Shown one piece after another: positions 1 through 8,330 of a DNA stretch of 33,983 bases. The translations under genes were made by a program, and so were the position numbers. Source of the stretch: an uncultured Cellulomonas sp. (GTDB taxonomy: Bacteria > Actinomycetota > Actinomycetes > Actinomycetales > Cellulomonadaceae); the NCBI RefSeq assembly GCF_947494015.1, contig NZ_CANLTL010000023.1, forward strand, positions 1 to 33,983, given 5' to 3'. Below the pieces are notes generated by a model. That model saw only the letters and a program-made list of their open reading frames with translations. It made no database searches and was not told the origin of the DNA. The stretch's first letter is position 1. Each line of letters begins with the position of its first letter.

Positions 1-98
1 TCGGCCAGCGGGGCGCCGTCGGCGCCGCGGACGGTCACCGTCGCCTCCGCGACACGATGCGCGAAGGTCGGGTCGGGGGTCGGGGGTGGGGCGATCAT
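1..98 (-). CDS. Probable cytoplasmic GH10 endo-1,4-beta-xylanase, N-terminus only
   Basis: Only the first 32 codons are in the window; the gene runs off the left edge. The ATG at 98-96 has a good ribosome binding site (GAGGAG) a few bases upstream. The peptide contains HRVAEATVTVRGADGAPLA, which resembles the small N-terminal beta-rich segment that precedes the catalytic barrel in actinobacterial GH10 xylanases lacking a signal peptide. No signal peptide is present, so the enzyme would act on imported xylo-oligosaccharides. It lies 90 bp downstream of the acetyl-ester esterase on the same strand, which supports a xylan role. The family assignment rests on a short stretch recalled by eye, and another glycosidase with a similar leader is possible. 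Confidence 0.5.
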   Translation of the reverse strand, partial: MIAPPPTPDPTFAHRVAEATVTVRGADGAPLA

Positions 99-188
99 CG
101 GGTCTCCTCGTCGAGGCGTGGATCTGCTGCTGGGGTCGGCGGGTCGGGTCGGGGTGGGTCCAGACCGGCCCGTGCCGGGACGGTGTGG

Positions 189-1181
189 TCAGGCGGTCGG
201 GGAGCCGGGTGTCCCGGTGCCGGCGAGCACGCCGCCCAGGAACGCCATCGCCTCCTCCTCGTCGCACACGGCGCCCGCCTCGTGCCCGTTGAAGGGCCAC
301 ACCTGCATCTGCGCCGGGGCGGCATAGGCGTTGTGCGCGGCGAACACCGTCGACGGCGGCACGATGTCGTCCATGAGCGCCGCGGAGAAGTACGCCGGCG
401 CGGTGGCGCGGCGCGCGAACGCGACGCCGTCGATGTAGCCGAGCGTGCGCAGCACCAGGTCGACCTTCTCCCGGTGGATGGCGAGGTAGTCCGCCACCTC
501 CCGGAACGGGTAGGAGTCGGTGATCGTGATGGCGCGGGCGATGTCGCACAGGAAGGGGACGTAGGCGACGACGGCGGCGAGGTCCGGCACGAGACCGCCG
601 ACGGCGAGTGCGGTGGCTCCACCCTGGCTGCCGCCCACGACGGCGACCCGCGCGGGATCCACCCCGGGCAGGCGCCGGGCGGCATCGACAGCCCGGACGC
701 CGTCGGTGAACAGGCGCCGGTAGTAGTACTGCTCGGGATCGGTGATGCCCTTGGTCATCACGCCCCGCTGCTGCGGCCCGGCACCCCATGGGTCCGCGGT
801 CTCGCCGCGGCTCCACCCGGACCCCTGCCCGCGGGTGTCCATCTGCAGGTGCGCATACCCGGCCGACGCCCACAGCAGGTTCTCGAGATGGTGACCGCGG
901 CCACCGCCGTAGCCCACGTACTGCACGACGACGGGCAACGGCTCGTCCGTGCCCGCGGGGCGGCGGTACCACGCCCGCACCGGATCGCCGTCGAACCCGG
1001 GGAAGGTGACGTCGTGGACCTCCACCGTGGTCAGCCGACCCGCGACCCGCTCGAGCTGCGGTGCCGCGTCATGACGACGCGCCTGGGTCAGCGTGCGCGA
1101 CCAGAACTCGTCGAAGTCGGGCGGTTCGACGGCGTCTGAGGTGTGCTGCCACAACCGGTCCTGGGGCATGTCGGTGTACAT
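189..1181 (-). CDS. Acetylxylan esterase / cephalosporin-C deacetylase family (CE7, AXE1)
   Basis: This 330-residue alpha/beta hydrolase is the usual length for CE7 enzymes, which remove O-acetyl groups from xylo-oligosaccharides in the cytoplasm. The oxyanion region VVVQYVGYGGGRG and the RGQGSGW segment are family hallmarks. The nucleophile is Ser185 in GGSQGG; Asp272 (MDDIVPPS) and His300 (NGHEAG) complete the triad at spacing close to that of Bacillus cephalosporin-C deacetylase. There is no signal peptide. The ATG follows an AAGGAG ribosome binding site. The gene sits 88 bp downstream of a lacI-type regulator and upstream of a probable GH10 xylanase on the same strand, so co-transcription and a role in deacetylating imported xylan fragments are likely. 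Confidence 0.92.
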   Translation of the reverse strand: MYTDMPQDRLWQHTSDAVEPPDFDEFWSRTLTQARRHDAAPQLERVAGRLTTVEVHDVTFPGFDGDPVRAWYRRPAGTDEPLPVVVQYVGYGGGRGHHLENLLWASAGYAHLQMDTRGQGSGWSRGETADPWGAGPQQRGVMTKGITDPEQYYYRRLFTDGVRAVDAARRLPGVDPARVAVVGGSQGGATALAVGGLVPDLAAVVAYVPFLCDIARAITITDSYPFREVADYLAIHREKVDLVLRTLGYIDGVAFARRATAPAYFSAALMDDIVPPSTVFAAHNAYAAPAQMQVWPFNGHEAGAVCDEEEAMAFLGGVLAGTGTPGSPTA

Positions 1182-1269
1182 CGGTCTCCTTGCGCGGTGC
1201 GGTCAGGTCTGACGTGGATCGCGGGTCGCACGAGTGCGGGGCCGGCGCGGGAGGACGGCGCCGGACGGG

Positions 1270-2304
1270 TCACACCGGCCGGGTGGACCCGCGCTCGACC
1301 AGCGCCGTGGGGAGCTGGACGTGGGTGCAGACCTGCTCCGTGCCGTTCATCAGCTGGATGAGCAGGTCCACGGCACGGGACCCCATCTCCTGCATCGGCT
1401 GGTTCACCGTGGTGAGCGGCGGGGTCGTCAACGCGGACTCGGGCACGTTGTCGAACCCGACGACGGACAGGTCGTCGGGCACCGACAGGCCGAGCTCGCG
1501 GGCGACATCCATCGTGCCGAGCGCGGACAGGTCGTTGGCCGCGAAGATCGCCGTGGGCGGCTCGGGCAGTGACAGCAGCTCGTGCGCCGGGCCGACCGCG
1601 AGGTGGCGCTGGTAGCCGCCGACGCGCATGAGGGCGGGGTCGGCCGTGAGCCCGGCGCGCTCCAGAGCGATCCGGTAGCCGTCCTCGCGCAGTCGGGCCG
1701 ACTCCAGGTCCGGTCGACCTCCGAGGAAGCCGATCCGGCGGTGGCCGAGGCGGAGCAGGTGCTCGGTGGCGAGGAGCGCGCCGCTGAAGTTGTCCGCGTC
1801 CACCGTCGGCATGTCGGCCGGGCCGGCGTGCGGGTCGATGGCGACCACCGGGACCGAGGCCCCGGTGCTCACGACGGTCGGGGTCACCAGGATGGCGCCG
1901 TCGATCAGGGTGCCGCTGAGGCGCGACAGGTACCGGCGCTCCCAGCCCACGTCCTCACCCGCACGCCCGCCACCCGAGTAGGCCAGCAGCTCGTAGCCCG
2001 ACCCGGTGATCGCCTGGGACGTGCCCTTGAGGATCTCGGTGCTGAACGGCTCGAACTCGGCGACCAGGATGCCGATGACGTTGGTCCGGTGGCTGCGCAG
2101 GCTGCGTGCGACCAGGCTCGACTCGTAGCCCAGGTCGTCGATGACCTGCTGCACCCGCTCGGTCGTCCGGGCCGCCACCCCGTAACGCCCGTTGATGACC
2201 TTGGACACCGTCGCCACGGAGACGCCGGCGGTGCGCGCGACGTCGGTGATGGTGACGCGCCGGAACGGCGCTCGGGGGGCCTGGAGGTCGGTCACACCGT
2301 GCAC
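1270..2304 (-). CDS. LacI-family transcriptional regulator of the xylan locus
   Basis: This 344-residue protein has an N-terminal LacI helix-turn-helix (about residues 17-65: VTITDVARTAGVSVATVSKVING, then the hinge region ending ARSLRSHRTNVIG) followed by a periplasmic-binding-protein-like sensor domain that would bind a sugar effector. It is divergent from the sugar transporter operon, and the shared 104-bp region contains the palindromic motif at 2315-2328, only 11 bp from this start codon. That suggests autoregulation as well as repression of the transporter. A GTG nine bases downstream (2295) is an alternative start. The xylo-oligosaccharide effector is inferred from the neighbouring enzymes; the sequence alone does not show it. 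Confidence 0.93.
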   Translation of the reverse strand: MHGVTDLQAPRAPFRRVTITDVARTAGVSVATVSKVINGRYGVAARTTERVQQVIDDLGYESSLVARSLRSHRTNVIGILVAEFEPFSTEILKGTSQAITGSGYELLAYSGGGRAGEDVGWERRYLSRLSGTLIDGAILVTPTVVSTGASVPVVAIDPHAGPADMPTVDADNFSGALLATEHLLRLGHRRIGFLGGRPDLESARLREDGYRIALERAGLTADPALMRVGGYQRHLAVGPAHELLSLPEPPTAIFAANDLSALGTMDVARELGLSVPDDLSVVGFDNVPESALTTPPLTTVNQPMQEMGSRAVDLLIQLMNGTEQVCTHVQLPTALVERGSTRPV

Positions 2305-2314
2305 CCTATCGCTA

Positions 2315-2328
2315 CGAAAACGTTATCG
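2315..2328. promoter_or_regulatory. Putative LacI operator, site 1
   Basis: CGAAAACGTTATCG is an imperfect 14-bp palindrome with a central CG and one mismatched pair, the layout expected for LacI-family operators. It lies between lacI and the divergent transporter genes, immediately upstream of a perfect TTGACA. The 13-bp core AAAACGTTATCGA (2317-2329) is repeated exactly at 15901-15913, upstream of the large secreted xylanase gene. Confidence 0.7.
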
Positions 2329-2335
2329 ACATCGA

Positions 2336-2365
2336 TTGACATGCCTCCGACACGCGACGTAGTTT
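2336..2365 (+). promoter_or_regulatory. Putative promoter of the sugar ABC transporter operon
   Basis: A perfect TTGACA at 2336-2341 is followed after 18 bp by TAGTTT at 2360-2365. The operator-like palindrome ends 7 bp upstream of the -35 box, so a bound repressor would compete with RNA polymerase. The start codon of the binding-protein gene is 43 bp downstream, leaving room for a short leader with the GAAGGG ribosome binding site. Confidence 0.55.
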
Positions 2366-2408
2366 CGCCGCGCACCGTCAGTCGACGAAGACACCGAAGG
2401 GTTCCACG

Positions 2409-3710
2409 ATGATGAGGAAGACACGAGGCGCGGCCATCGCCGCGTTCGGGATGAGCGTCGCGATGCTCGCCGCCGGCTGTTCCGGTGGCGGCGACACGGG
2501 GAACGCGGCCGAGGAGGGTGGCGACGTCACGCTCACCATGTGGCACAACTCGACCACGGGTCCGGGCAAGGAGTACTGGGACAACACGGCCGCGGCGTTC
2601 GAGGCCGAGAACCCCGGCGTGACGATCGACATCCAGTCCGTGCAGAACGAGGACATGGACGGCAAGCTGCAGACCGCCCTGAACTCCGGTGACTCGCCGG
2701 ACATCTTCATGGCCCGCGGCGGCGGCAAGCTGGCCGACATCGTCGAGGCCGGCCAGGTCATGGACCTGACCGACCTGATCACCGACGAGACCAGGGCCGC
2801 GGTCGGCGACGGCGTCCTGCAGGCGTTCTCGGTCGACGGCAAGGTCTACGGCATGCCGACCGCCGTGCTCCCGGGTGGCTTCTACTACACCCAGGAGGTC
2901 TTCGACAAGGCGGGCATCGAGAGCACGCCGGAGACGATGGACGAGCTCGTCGCCGCCACCGAGGCCCTCAAGGGCGCCGGGATCGCCCCCGTCGCGCTGG
3001 GCGCCAAGGACGCCTGGCCCGCCGCGCACTGGTACTACTTCTTCGCGATCCGCGAGTGCTCCGAGGAGGTCGTGTCCACGATCGCCGACACGCTCGACTT
3101 CTCCGACGACTGCTGGCTGCGCGCCGGTCAGGACCTCGAGGAGTTCGCGGCCACGGACCCCTTCAACGAGGGCTTCCTCACCACGCCGGCGCAGCAGGCC
3201 GCCAACTCCTCCGCCGGGCTCATCGCGAACAAGCAGGCCGGCATGGAGCTCATGGGTGCCTGGAACCCCGGCGTCATCGCCGACCTGACGCCGGACAAGC
3301 AGCCGCTCGCCGACCTGGGCTGGTTCCAGTTCCCGTCCGTCGAGGGTGGCGAGGGTGACCCCGACGCGATGATGGGTGGCGTCGACGGGTACTCGTGCCA
3401 CGTCGACTCGCCCGCCGAGTGCGCCGACTTCCTGAACTTCTTCATGCAGCAGGAGTACCAGGAGGGCTACGCCGAGGCGTTCGTGACGCTGCCCGCGAGC
3501 CAGGAGGCTCAGGCCGTCGTCACCACGCCGGCGCTGCAGGAGATCCTCGCGGCGTACAACGAGGCCCCGTACGTGACCGTCTGGCTCGACACGCTGTTCG
3601 GCCAGAACGTCGGCAACGCGCTCAACGGCGCGGTCGTCGAGATGCTGGCGGGCGACGGCGATGCCGAGAGCATCGTCCAGACCCTGAGCGACGCCGCGGC
3701 GCGCGGCTAG
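2409..3710 (+). CDS. ABC transporter sugar-binding lipoprotein (CUT1 type)
   Basis: This is a 433-residue extracellular solute-binding protein of family 1. Residues 1-24 form a lipoprotein signal peptide ending in the lipobox LAAGC, with Cys24 as the predicted lipidated residue. The mature start (VTLTMWHNSTTGPGKEYWDNTAAAFE) is typical of oligosaccharide-binding proteins of CUT1 systems. A GAAGGG ribosome binding site precedes tandem ATG codons at 2409 and 2412; either could be used. It is the first gene of the plus-strand operon, followed 9 bp later by the first permease. The likely ligand is a xylo- or arabinoxylo-oligosaccharide, inferred from the downstream GH3 and GH43 genes. Confidence 0.93.
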   Translation: MMRKTRGAAIAAFGMSVAMLAAGCSGGGDTGNAAEEGGDVTLTMWHNSTTGPGKEYWDNTAAAFEAENPGVTIDIQSVQNEDMDGKLQTALNSGDSPDIFMARGGGKLADIVEAGQVMDLTDLITDETRAAVGDGVLQAFSVDGKVYGMPTAVLPGGFYYTQEVFDKAGIESTPETMDELVAATEALKGAGIAPVALGAKDAWPAAHWYYFFAIRECSEEVVSTIADTLDFSDDCWLRAGQDLEEFAATDPFNEGFLTTPAQQAANSSAGLIANKQAGMELMGAWNPGVIADLTPDKQPLADLGWFQFPSVEGGEGDPDAMMGGVDGYSCHVDSPAECADFLNFFMQQEYQEGYAEAFVTLPASQEAQAVVTTPALQEILAAYNEAPYVTVWLDTLFGQNVGNALNGAVVEMLAGDGDAESIVQTLSDAAARG

Positions 3711-3719
3711 TCGGCGACC

Positions 3720-4742
3720 ATGAGTGACTCCTTGGGCGAGAACTCGGTCGCTGTCCGGACTCCGCCCGAGGGTCGTGGACCGGTCGGGGGCGGCGCCACT
3801 GCGGCGCCGGCCCCGGCCGGCCGGCGGCGCGGCAGCGCCGACTGGCGCAAGCGCGCCGAGATCGCGATCCTCGCCGGACCGGCCATCCTGCTCTTCCTGG
3901 CGTTCGTCGTCTTCCCGGTCGTCATGGCCGCGTACTACGGCTTCTACCGGTGGAAGGGGTTCGGCCCGCCGACGGACTTCGTGGGCCTCGAGAACTACCG
4001 CCTCATCCTGACCGACAGCTCGTTCCACGACGCGCTGATGCACAACGGCTTCATCGTGGTCATGTCCCTGGTCCTGCAGGGACCCGCGGCGATCGCCTTC
4101 GCGCTGCTGCTGAACCAGAAGATGCGCGGGCGCTCGCTGATCCGCGTGCTGATCTTCGTGCCCTACGTGATCGCCGAGGTCATCGTCGGTACGGGATGGA
4201 GCCTCATGCTCCAGACCACCGGTGCGGTCAACGACTTCCTGGAGAAGATCGGCCTGCCGGACTGGACGGTCGACTGGTTGTCCGACCCGGACATCGCGAT
4301 CTGGTCGCTCATGCTCATCATCACCTGGAAGTACATCGGCTTCGCCGTGATCCTCTTCCTGGCCGGGTTGCAGAGCATCCCCGAGGAGCTGTTCGAGGCG
4401 GCCGCGATCGACGGCGCCTCGTACTGGCAGATGCAGCGCAGCATCACGCTGCCGCTGCTCGGCCCGACGATCCGGATCTGGGCGTTCCTGTCCATCATCG
4501 GGGCGCTGCAGCTGTTCGACCTCGTCTACATCATCTGGGGCCAGTACATCTCCGCCACCGCGGGCACATCGACCATGGCGACCTACATGGTGCTGAACGG
4601 GCGCCTCGCGGGGGCCTACGGGTACGGCAACGCCGTCGCGGTCGTGCTGTTCGTGATCTCCCTGATCATCGCGCTCATCTACCAGCGCTACGTGCTCCGC
4701 CGGGACACCGAGGGCGCGATCACCGAAGGGAAGAAGAAGTAA
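3720..4742 (+). CDS. Sugar ABC transporter permease, MalF-like
   Basis: This 340-residue inner-membrane permease has about six hydrophobic segments after a proline- and arginine-rich N-terminal tail of about 40 residues. The conserved EAA loop, which contacts the ATPase, reads EELFEAAAIDGASYWQMQRS around residues 222-243. The gene starts 9 bp after the binding-protein stop codon, and its stop overlaps the start of the second permease by one base, so translational coupling is likely. No ATP-binding subunit is encoded in the operon. Many actinobacterial CUT1 systems share a remote multipurpose ATPase of the MsiK type, and that is the likely arrangement here. Confidence 0.93.
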   Translation: MSDSLGENSVAVRTPPEGRGPVGGGATAAPAPAGRRRGSADWRKRAEIAILAGPAILLFLAFVVFPVVMAAYYGFYRWKGFGPPTDFVGLENYRLILTDSSFHDALMHNGFIVVMSLVLQGPAAIAFALLLNQKMRGRSLIRVLIFVPYVIAEVIVGTGWSLMLQTTGAVNDFLEKIGLPDWTVDWLSDPDIAIWSLMLIITWKYIGFAVILFLAGLQSIPEELFEAAAIDGASYWQMQRSITLPLLGPTIRIWAFLSIIGALQLFDLVYIIWGQYISATAGTSTMATYMVLNGRLAGAYGYGNAVAVVLFVISLIIALIYQRYVLRRDTEGAITEGKKK

Positions 4743-5626
4743 TGGCGGCGATCTCCACGGCACCACCTCCCAGCACGCCGGCCCCCGTGCGCCGGCGTCG
4801 CAGCCGCAGCCTGTCGCAGGCCGGCTGGCCGACGTACGTCCTGGCGTACCTCCTGGTCGGGGTCTGCATCGCCCCGGTGCTGTACATCGTGCTGGGCGGT
4901 TTCCGGACCAACTCCCAGATCACGGCGGACCCGTCCGGGCTGCCCAGCCCCTGGGAGATCGTCAACTACCTCGACGTCCTCAGCAGCTCGGTGTTCTGGC
5001 GGCAGGCCGGCAACTCGGCGTTCGTGGGCATCCTGACCACGCTGGGCGTCGTCGTGCTCGGGGTGATGGCGGCCTACGTGATCGCCCGGTACAACTTCAG
5101 CGGTCGGGCTGCGATGTACTCGCTCTTCGCAGCGGGGCTGATGTTCCCGATGACCGTGGCCATCACGCCGCTGTACATCATGATCCGCGGGCTCGGTCTC
5201 ATGAACACGCTGTGGGGCATCATCCTGCCGCAGATCGCGTTCGCGCTGCCGACCACGATCATCATCCTCACTCCGTTCCTGCGGGCCATCCCCAAGGAGC
5301 TCGAGGAGGCCGCGTCGATCGACGGCGCCAGCCGGCTGGGGTTCTTCTGGCGGATGGTCATCCCGCTGTCGGTGCCCGGCGTCGTGACGGTGGGGATCCT
5401 CGCCTTCATCGCGAGCTGGAACAGCTACATGCTGCCGCTGTTCATCCTCAACGACGAGATGCAGTACACGCTGCCGCTGGGGGTGCAGTCGTTCGCGTCA
5501 CAGTTCTCCACGGACACCGCGCGGGTGCTGGCGTTCACGTCGCTGTCGATGATCCCCGCACTGGTCTTCTTCTCGCTGTTCGAGCGGCGGATCGTGGGCG
5601 GCCTGACCGGGGCCGTCAAGGGCTGA
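4742..5626 (+). CDS. Sugar ABC transporter permease, MalG-like
   Basis: This 294-residue permease is the partner of the preceding MalF-like subunit. It has a short arginine-rich cytoplasmic N-terminus, about six membrane segments, and the EAA loop LEEAASIDGASRLGFFWRM at about residues 186-205. The ATG shares one base with the TAA of the upstream gene, and the purine run GAAGGGAAGAAGAAG serves as the ribosome binding site. The gene ends just before a very strong hairpin at 5634-5665, which probably attenuates transcription between the transporter and the glycosidase genes. Confidence 0.93.
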   Translation: MAAISTAPPPSTPAPVRRRRSRSLSQAGWPTYVLAYLLVGVCIAPVLYIVLGGFRTNSQITADPSGLPSPWEIVNYLDVLSSSVFWRQAGNSAFVGILTTLGVVVLGVMAAYVIARYNFSGRAAMYSLFAAGLMFPMTVAITPLYIMIRGLGLMNTLWGIILPQIAFALPTTIIILTPFLRAIPKELEEAASIDGASRLGFFWRMVIPLSVPGVVTVGILAFIASWNSYMLPLFILNDEMQYTLPLGVQSFASQFSTDTARVLAFTSLSMIPALVFFSLFERRIVGGLTGAVKG

Positions 5627-5633
5627 TCCAGTC

Positions 5634-5665
5634 GACGGGCGTGCCGGGTCCCCGGCACGCCCGTC
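5634..5665 (+). terminator. Strong GC-rich hairpin after the permease gene
   Basis: GACGGGCGTGCCGGG (5634-5648) pairs perfectly with CCCGGCACGCCCGTC (5651-5665) with only two bases between; in practice a 14-bp stem with a 4-base loop. It begins 8 bp after the stop codon. There is no T tract, as is common in actinobacteria. It may terminate, or only attenuate, before the GH3-GH43 pair. Confidence 0.7.
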
Positions 5666-5751
5666 GCCGATCCCGGCGGTGGGCGGTGCGCCCCTGCCGG
5701 CCACCTCCGCGTCGAGCATGCCCGCGGCGAGCATGCCGGAATCGACACGCC

Positions 5752-5811
5752 CGAGCCGACCACGTGCGAGCCGACCACGTGCGAGCCGACCACGTTAGAG
5801 CCGACCATGTT
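5752..5811. repeat. Four tandem 15-bp repeats
   Basis: Two identical units CGAGCCGACCACGTG (5752-5766 and 5767-5781) are followed by two diverged units (5782-5796 with one change at its end, 5797-5811 with three). They occupy the gap between the permease gene and the GH3 gene. The first two units each contain the palindrome CACGTG. The array ends 56 bp upstream of the GH3 start. Confidence 0.9.
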
Positions 5812-5867
5812 CGACGTCGCCCGACGTCCCCGAGCCGCCTGAATGACCTGTTGAAGGAATGAGAACC

Positions 5868-8330
5868 GTGACGCTCCCAGCTTTCCCCGAGGTGTCCGCG
5901 CGCGTGCGCGCGCTGCACGCCCGGATGACCCTCGACGAGAAGCTCGCCCAGATCGTCGGCTACTGGGTCGACCAGAACGGCCTCGTGGCCCCCATGCAGG
6001 GGGAGATGGTCGCCGACCAGGCGGACGCCGGCCGGCTGGCCGAGATCACCGAGCACGGTCTGGGCCACTACACGCGGGTGTACGGCACGCGTCCGGTCGA
6101 GCCGGCCGACCGCGCCGCCTGGCTGTGGACGGAGCAGCGCCGGCTCAGGGCCGAGACGCGGCTGGGGATCCCGGCGCTGGTGCACGAGGAGTGCCTCACC
6201 GGCCTGGCCGCGTGGAAGGCCGCGACGTTCCCGACGCCGCTGGCCTGGGGCGCGTCGTTCGACCCCGACCTGGTCGAGGAGATGGCGTCGTCCATCGGGG
6301 AGTCGATGCGACAGCTCGGGATCCACCAGGGCCTGGCACCCGTGCTCGACGTCATCCGTGACCCGCGCTGGGGGCGCGTCGACGAGTGCATCGCCGAGGA
6401 CCCCTATGTCGTCGGCACCATCGCCACCGCCTACGTGCGCGGGCTGCAGGGCGCAGGCGTGCACGCGACGCTCAAGCACTTCGTCGGCTACTCGGGGTCG
6501 CGGGCGGGGCGCAACCACGCCCCGGTCTCCGCCGGCCCCCGCGAGCTGGCCGACGTCTACCTCCCGCCGTTCGAGATGGCCGTCGTCGAGGGCGGGGTCC
6601 GCTCGGTGATGAACTCCTACGCCGACATCGACGGCGTCCCGATGGCCGCCAGCTCGGAGTACCTGACGGACCTGCTGCGCACCCGGTGGGGATTCGACGG
6701 CGTGGTCGTCGCCGACTACTTCGCGGTCGCGTTCCTCGAGGTCATGCACGGCGTGGCTCGTGACCGCGCCGAGGCCGCCGAGCTCGCGCTGACCGCGGGC
6801 ATCGACGTGGAGCTGCCGGTCGGGGACGCGTACCTCGCTCCACTGGCCGAGGCGATCCGCTCCGGCCGGGTATCCGAGGACCTCGTGGACCGCGCCGTCC
6901 TGCGCGCGCTGCAGCAGAAGGAGGATCTGGGGCTCCTCGAGCCGGACGCCTTCGCCGACGAGCCGCCGACCGAGGTAGACCTGGACACGCCCCGGCACCG
7001 GGACATCGCCCGCCGCCTCGCCGAGGAGTCCGTCGTGCTGCTGTCCAACGACGGCCTGCTCCCGCTCGGCGGGCGCGGCGACGCGCCGCGGCGGATCGCG
7101 GTGATCGGCCCCAACGCGGACCGGTCGGAGGCGCTGATGGGCTGCTACTCCTTCGCCAACCACGTGCTGGCGCACCACCCGGAGTTCCCGATCGCCGTCG
7201 ACATGCCGACCGTCCTGCAGGCCCTGGGCCAGGAGAGCTGGGGCCCCTCGCTGACCCCGGCCGACGGCGACGCCGCACCGGAGCTCGTCATCGCGCTCGG
7301 CTGCGAGGTGGAGGGCGACACGTCCGGGTTCGCCGAGGCGGTCGCCGTCGCGCAGGGCGCCGACGTCGCCGTCGTCGTGGTGGGGGACCAGGCCGGCCTG
7401 TTCGGTCGTGGGACCGTCGGCGAGGGCAACGACACGCTCTCCCTCGACCTGCCCGGGGTGCAGCGCGAGCTCGTCGAGGCCGTCCTGGCCACCGGGACGC
7501 CGGTCGTCATGGTGCTGCTCACGGGCAGGCCGTACGCGATCGACTGGGCGTTGGACGGCGAGCGGCGCCCGGGCGCGGTGCTGCAGGCGTTCTTCCCGGG
7601 CGAGGAGGGCGGCACGGCGATCGCGGGCGTCATCTCCGGGCGGGTCAACCCGTCCGGTCGGCTCCCGGTGTCGCTGCCGCGCGCCGCCGGCGCCCAGCCG
7701 TACACCTACCTGCACCCGATCCTCGGGGGCCCGTCCGACGTGACCTCCACGGACTCCACCCCGCTGCGGCCGTTCGGGTTCGGGCTGTCGTACAGCGAGT
7801 TCACCTACGGCGAGCCGAAGGTCGACGCCGAGGTCAGCGCGGGGGGCACGTTCGCCGCGTCGGTGACCGTGACGAACAGCGGCTCCGTCGCCGGCACCGA
7901 CGTCGTGCAGCTGTACGGGCGTGACCTGCACGGCTCGGTCGCCCGGCCGGTGGTGCAGCTGCTCGGCTACCAGCGGGTCGAGCTCGCCGCGGGGGAGTCG
8001 GCCACCATCTCCTTCGCCGTCCCGACGCAGCGGTTCGCGTTCTCCGACCGCACCATGACCCGCATCGTCGAGCCCGGCGACGTGGAGGTCTGGGTCGGCT
8101 CGCACAGCTCGGCCTCCGCCCCGGCCGCGACCGAGGAGGCCACCGGCGGCGCGATCCGCAACGAGCGCGTGGCGCAGCGTCGCGCGATCCCGGGGACCGC
8201 GACGGCGCGGTCCGTGGTCGCGGTCTCCGGCGACGTCCACCGCGTCACGCTCGCCGACCCGCGCCGGGTGACGGCCGAGGTGACCACCCAGGCCCGCGCG
8301 CGGGCCGGGGCGGCGGCGGCCGCGCGATGA
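5868..8330 (+). CDS. GH3 family beta-xylosidase / beta-glucosidase
   Basis: This is an approximately 820-residue GH3 enzyme that releases terminal sugars from imported oligosaccharides in the cytoplasm; no signal peptide is present. The N-terminal barrel shows LDVIRDPRWGR, the KHF motif (LKHFVGYSG), and the nucleophile Asp in VVADYFAV (residue 286 counted from an ATG at 5859). An alpha/beta sandwich domain follows (SVVLLSNDGLLPL onward), then a fibronectin-III-like C-terminal domain (SVTVTNSGSVAGTDVVQLY). I prefer the GTG at 5868 because the AAGGA ribosome binding site lies directly against the ATG at 5859. It overlaps the GH43 gene by 4 bp (ATGA). Context favours xylosidase over glucosidase, but the sequence alone does not decide. 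Confidence 0.93.
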   Translation: MTLPAFPEVSARVRALHARMTLDEKLAQIVGYWVDQNGLVAPMQGEMVADQADAGRLAEITEHGLGHYTRVYGTRPVEPADRAAWLWTEQRRLRAETRLGIPALVHEECLTGLAAWKAATFPTPLAWGASFDPDLVEEMASSIGESMRQLGIHQGLAPVLDVIRDPRWGRVDECIAEDPYVVGTIATAYVRGLQGAGVHATLKHFVGYSGSRAGRNHAPVSAGPRELADVYLPPFEMAVVEGGVRSVMNSYADIDGVPMAASSEYLTDLLRTRWGFDGVVVADYFAVAFLEVMHGVARDRAEAAELALTAGIDVELPVGDAYLAPLAEAIRSGRVSEDLVDRAVLRALQQKEDLGLLEPDAFADEPPTEVDLDTPRHRDIARRLAEESVVLLSNDGLLPLGGRGDAPRRIAVIGPNADRSEALMGCYSFANHVLAHHPEFPIAVDMPTVLQALGQESWGPSLTPADGDAAPELVIALGCEVEGDTSGFAEAVAVAQGADVAVVVVGDQAGLFGRGTVGEGNDTLSLDLPGVQRELVEAVLATGTPVVMVLLTGRPYAIDWALDGERRPGAVLQAFFPGEEGGTAIAGVISGRVNPSGRLPVSLPRAAGAQPYTYLHPILGGPSDVTSTDSTPLRPFGFGLSYSEFTYGEPKVDAEVSAGGTFAASVTVTNSGSVAGTDVVQLYGRDLHGSVARPVVQLLGYQRVELAAGESATISFAVPTQRFAFSDRTMTRIVEPGDVEVWVGSHSSASAPAATEEATGGAIRNERVAQRRAIPGTATARSVVAVSGDVHRVTLADPRRVTAEVTTQARARAGAAAAAR

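Noticed and set aside
2292-8240. Long minus-strand frames (about 820 and 870 codons) opposite the transporter and GH3 genes
   Set aside because: Antisense shadows caused by high GC at third codon positions; no recognisable protein features.
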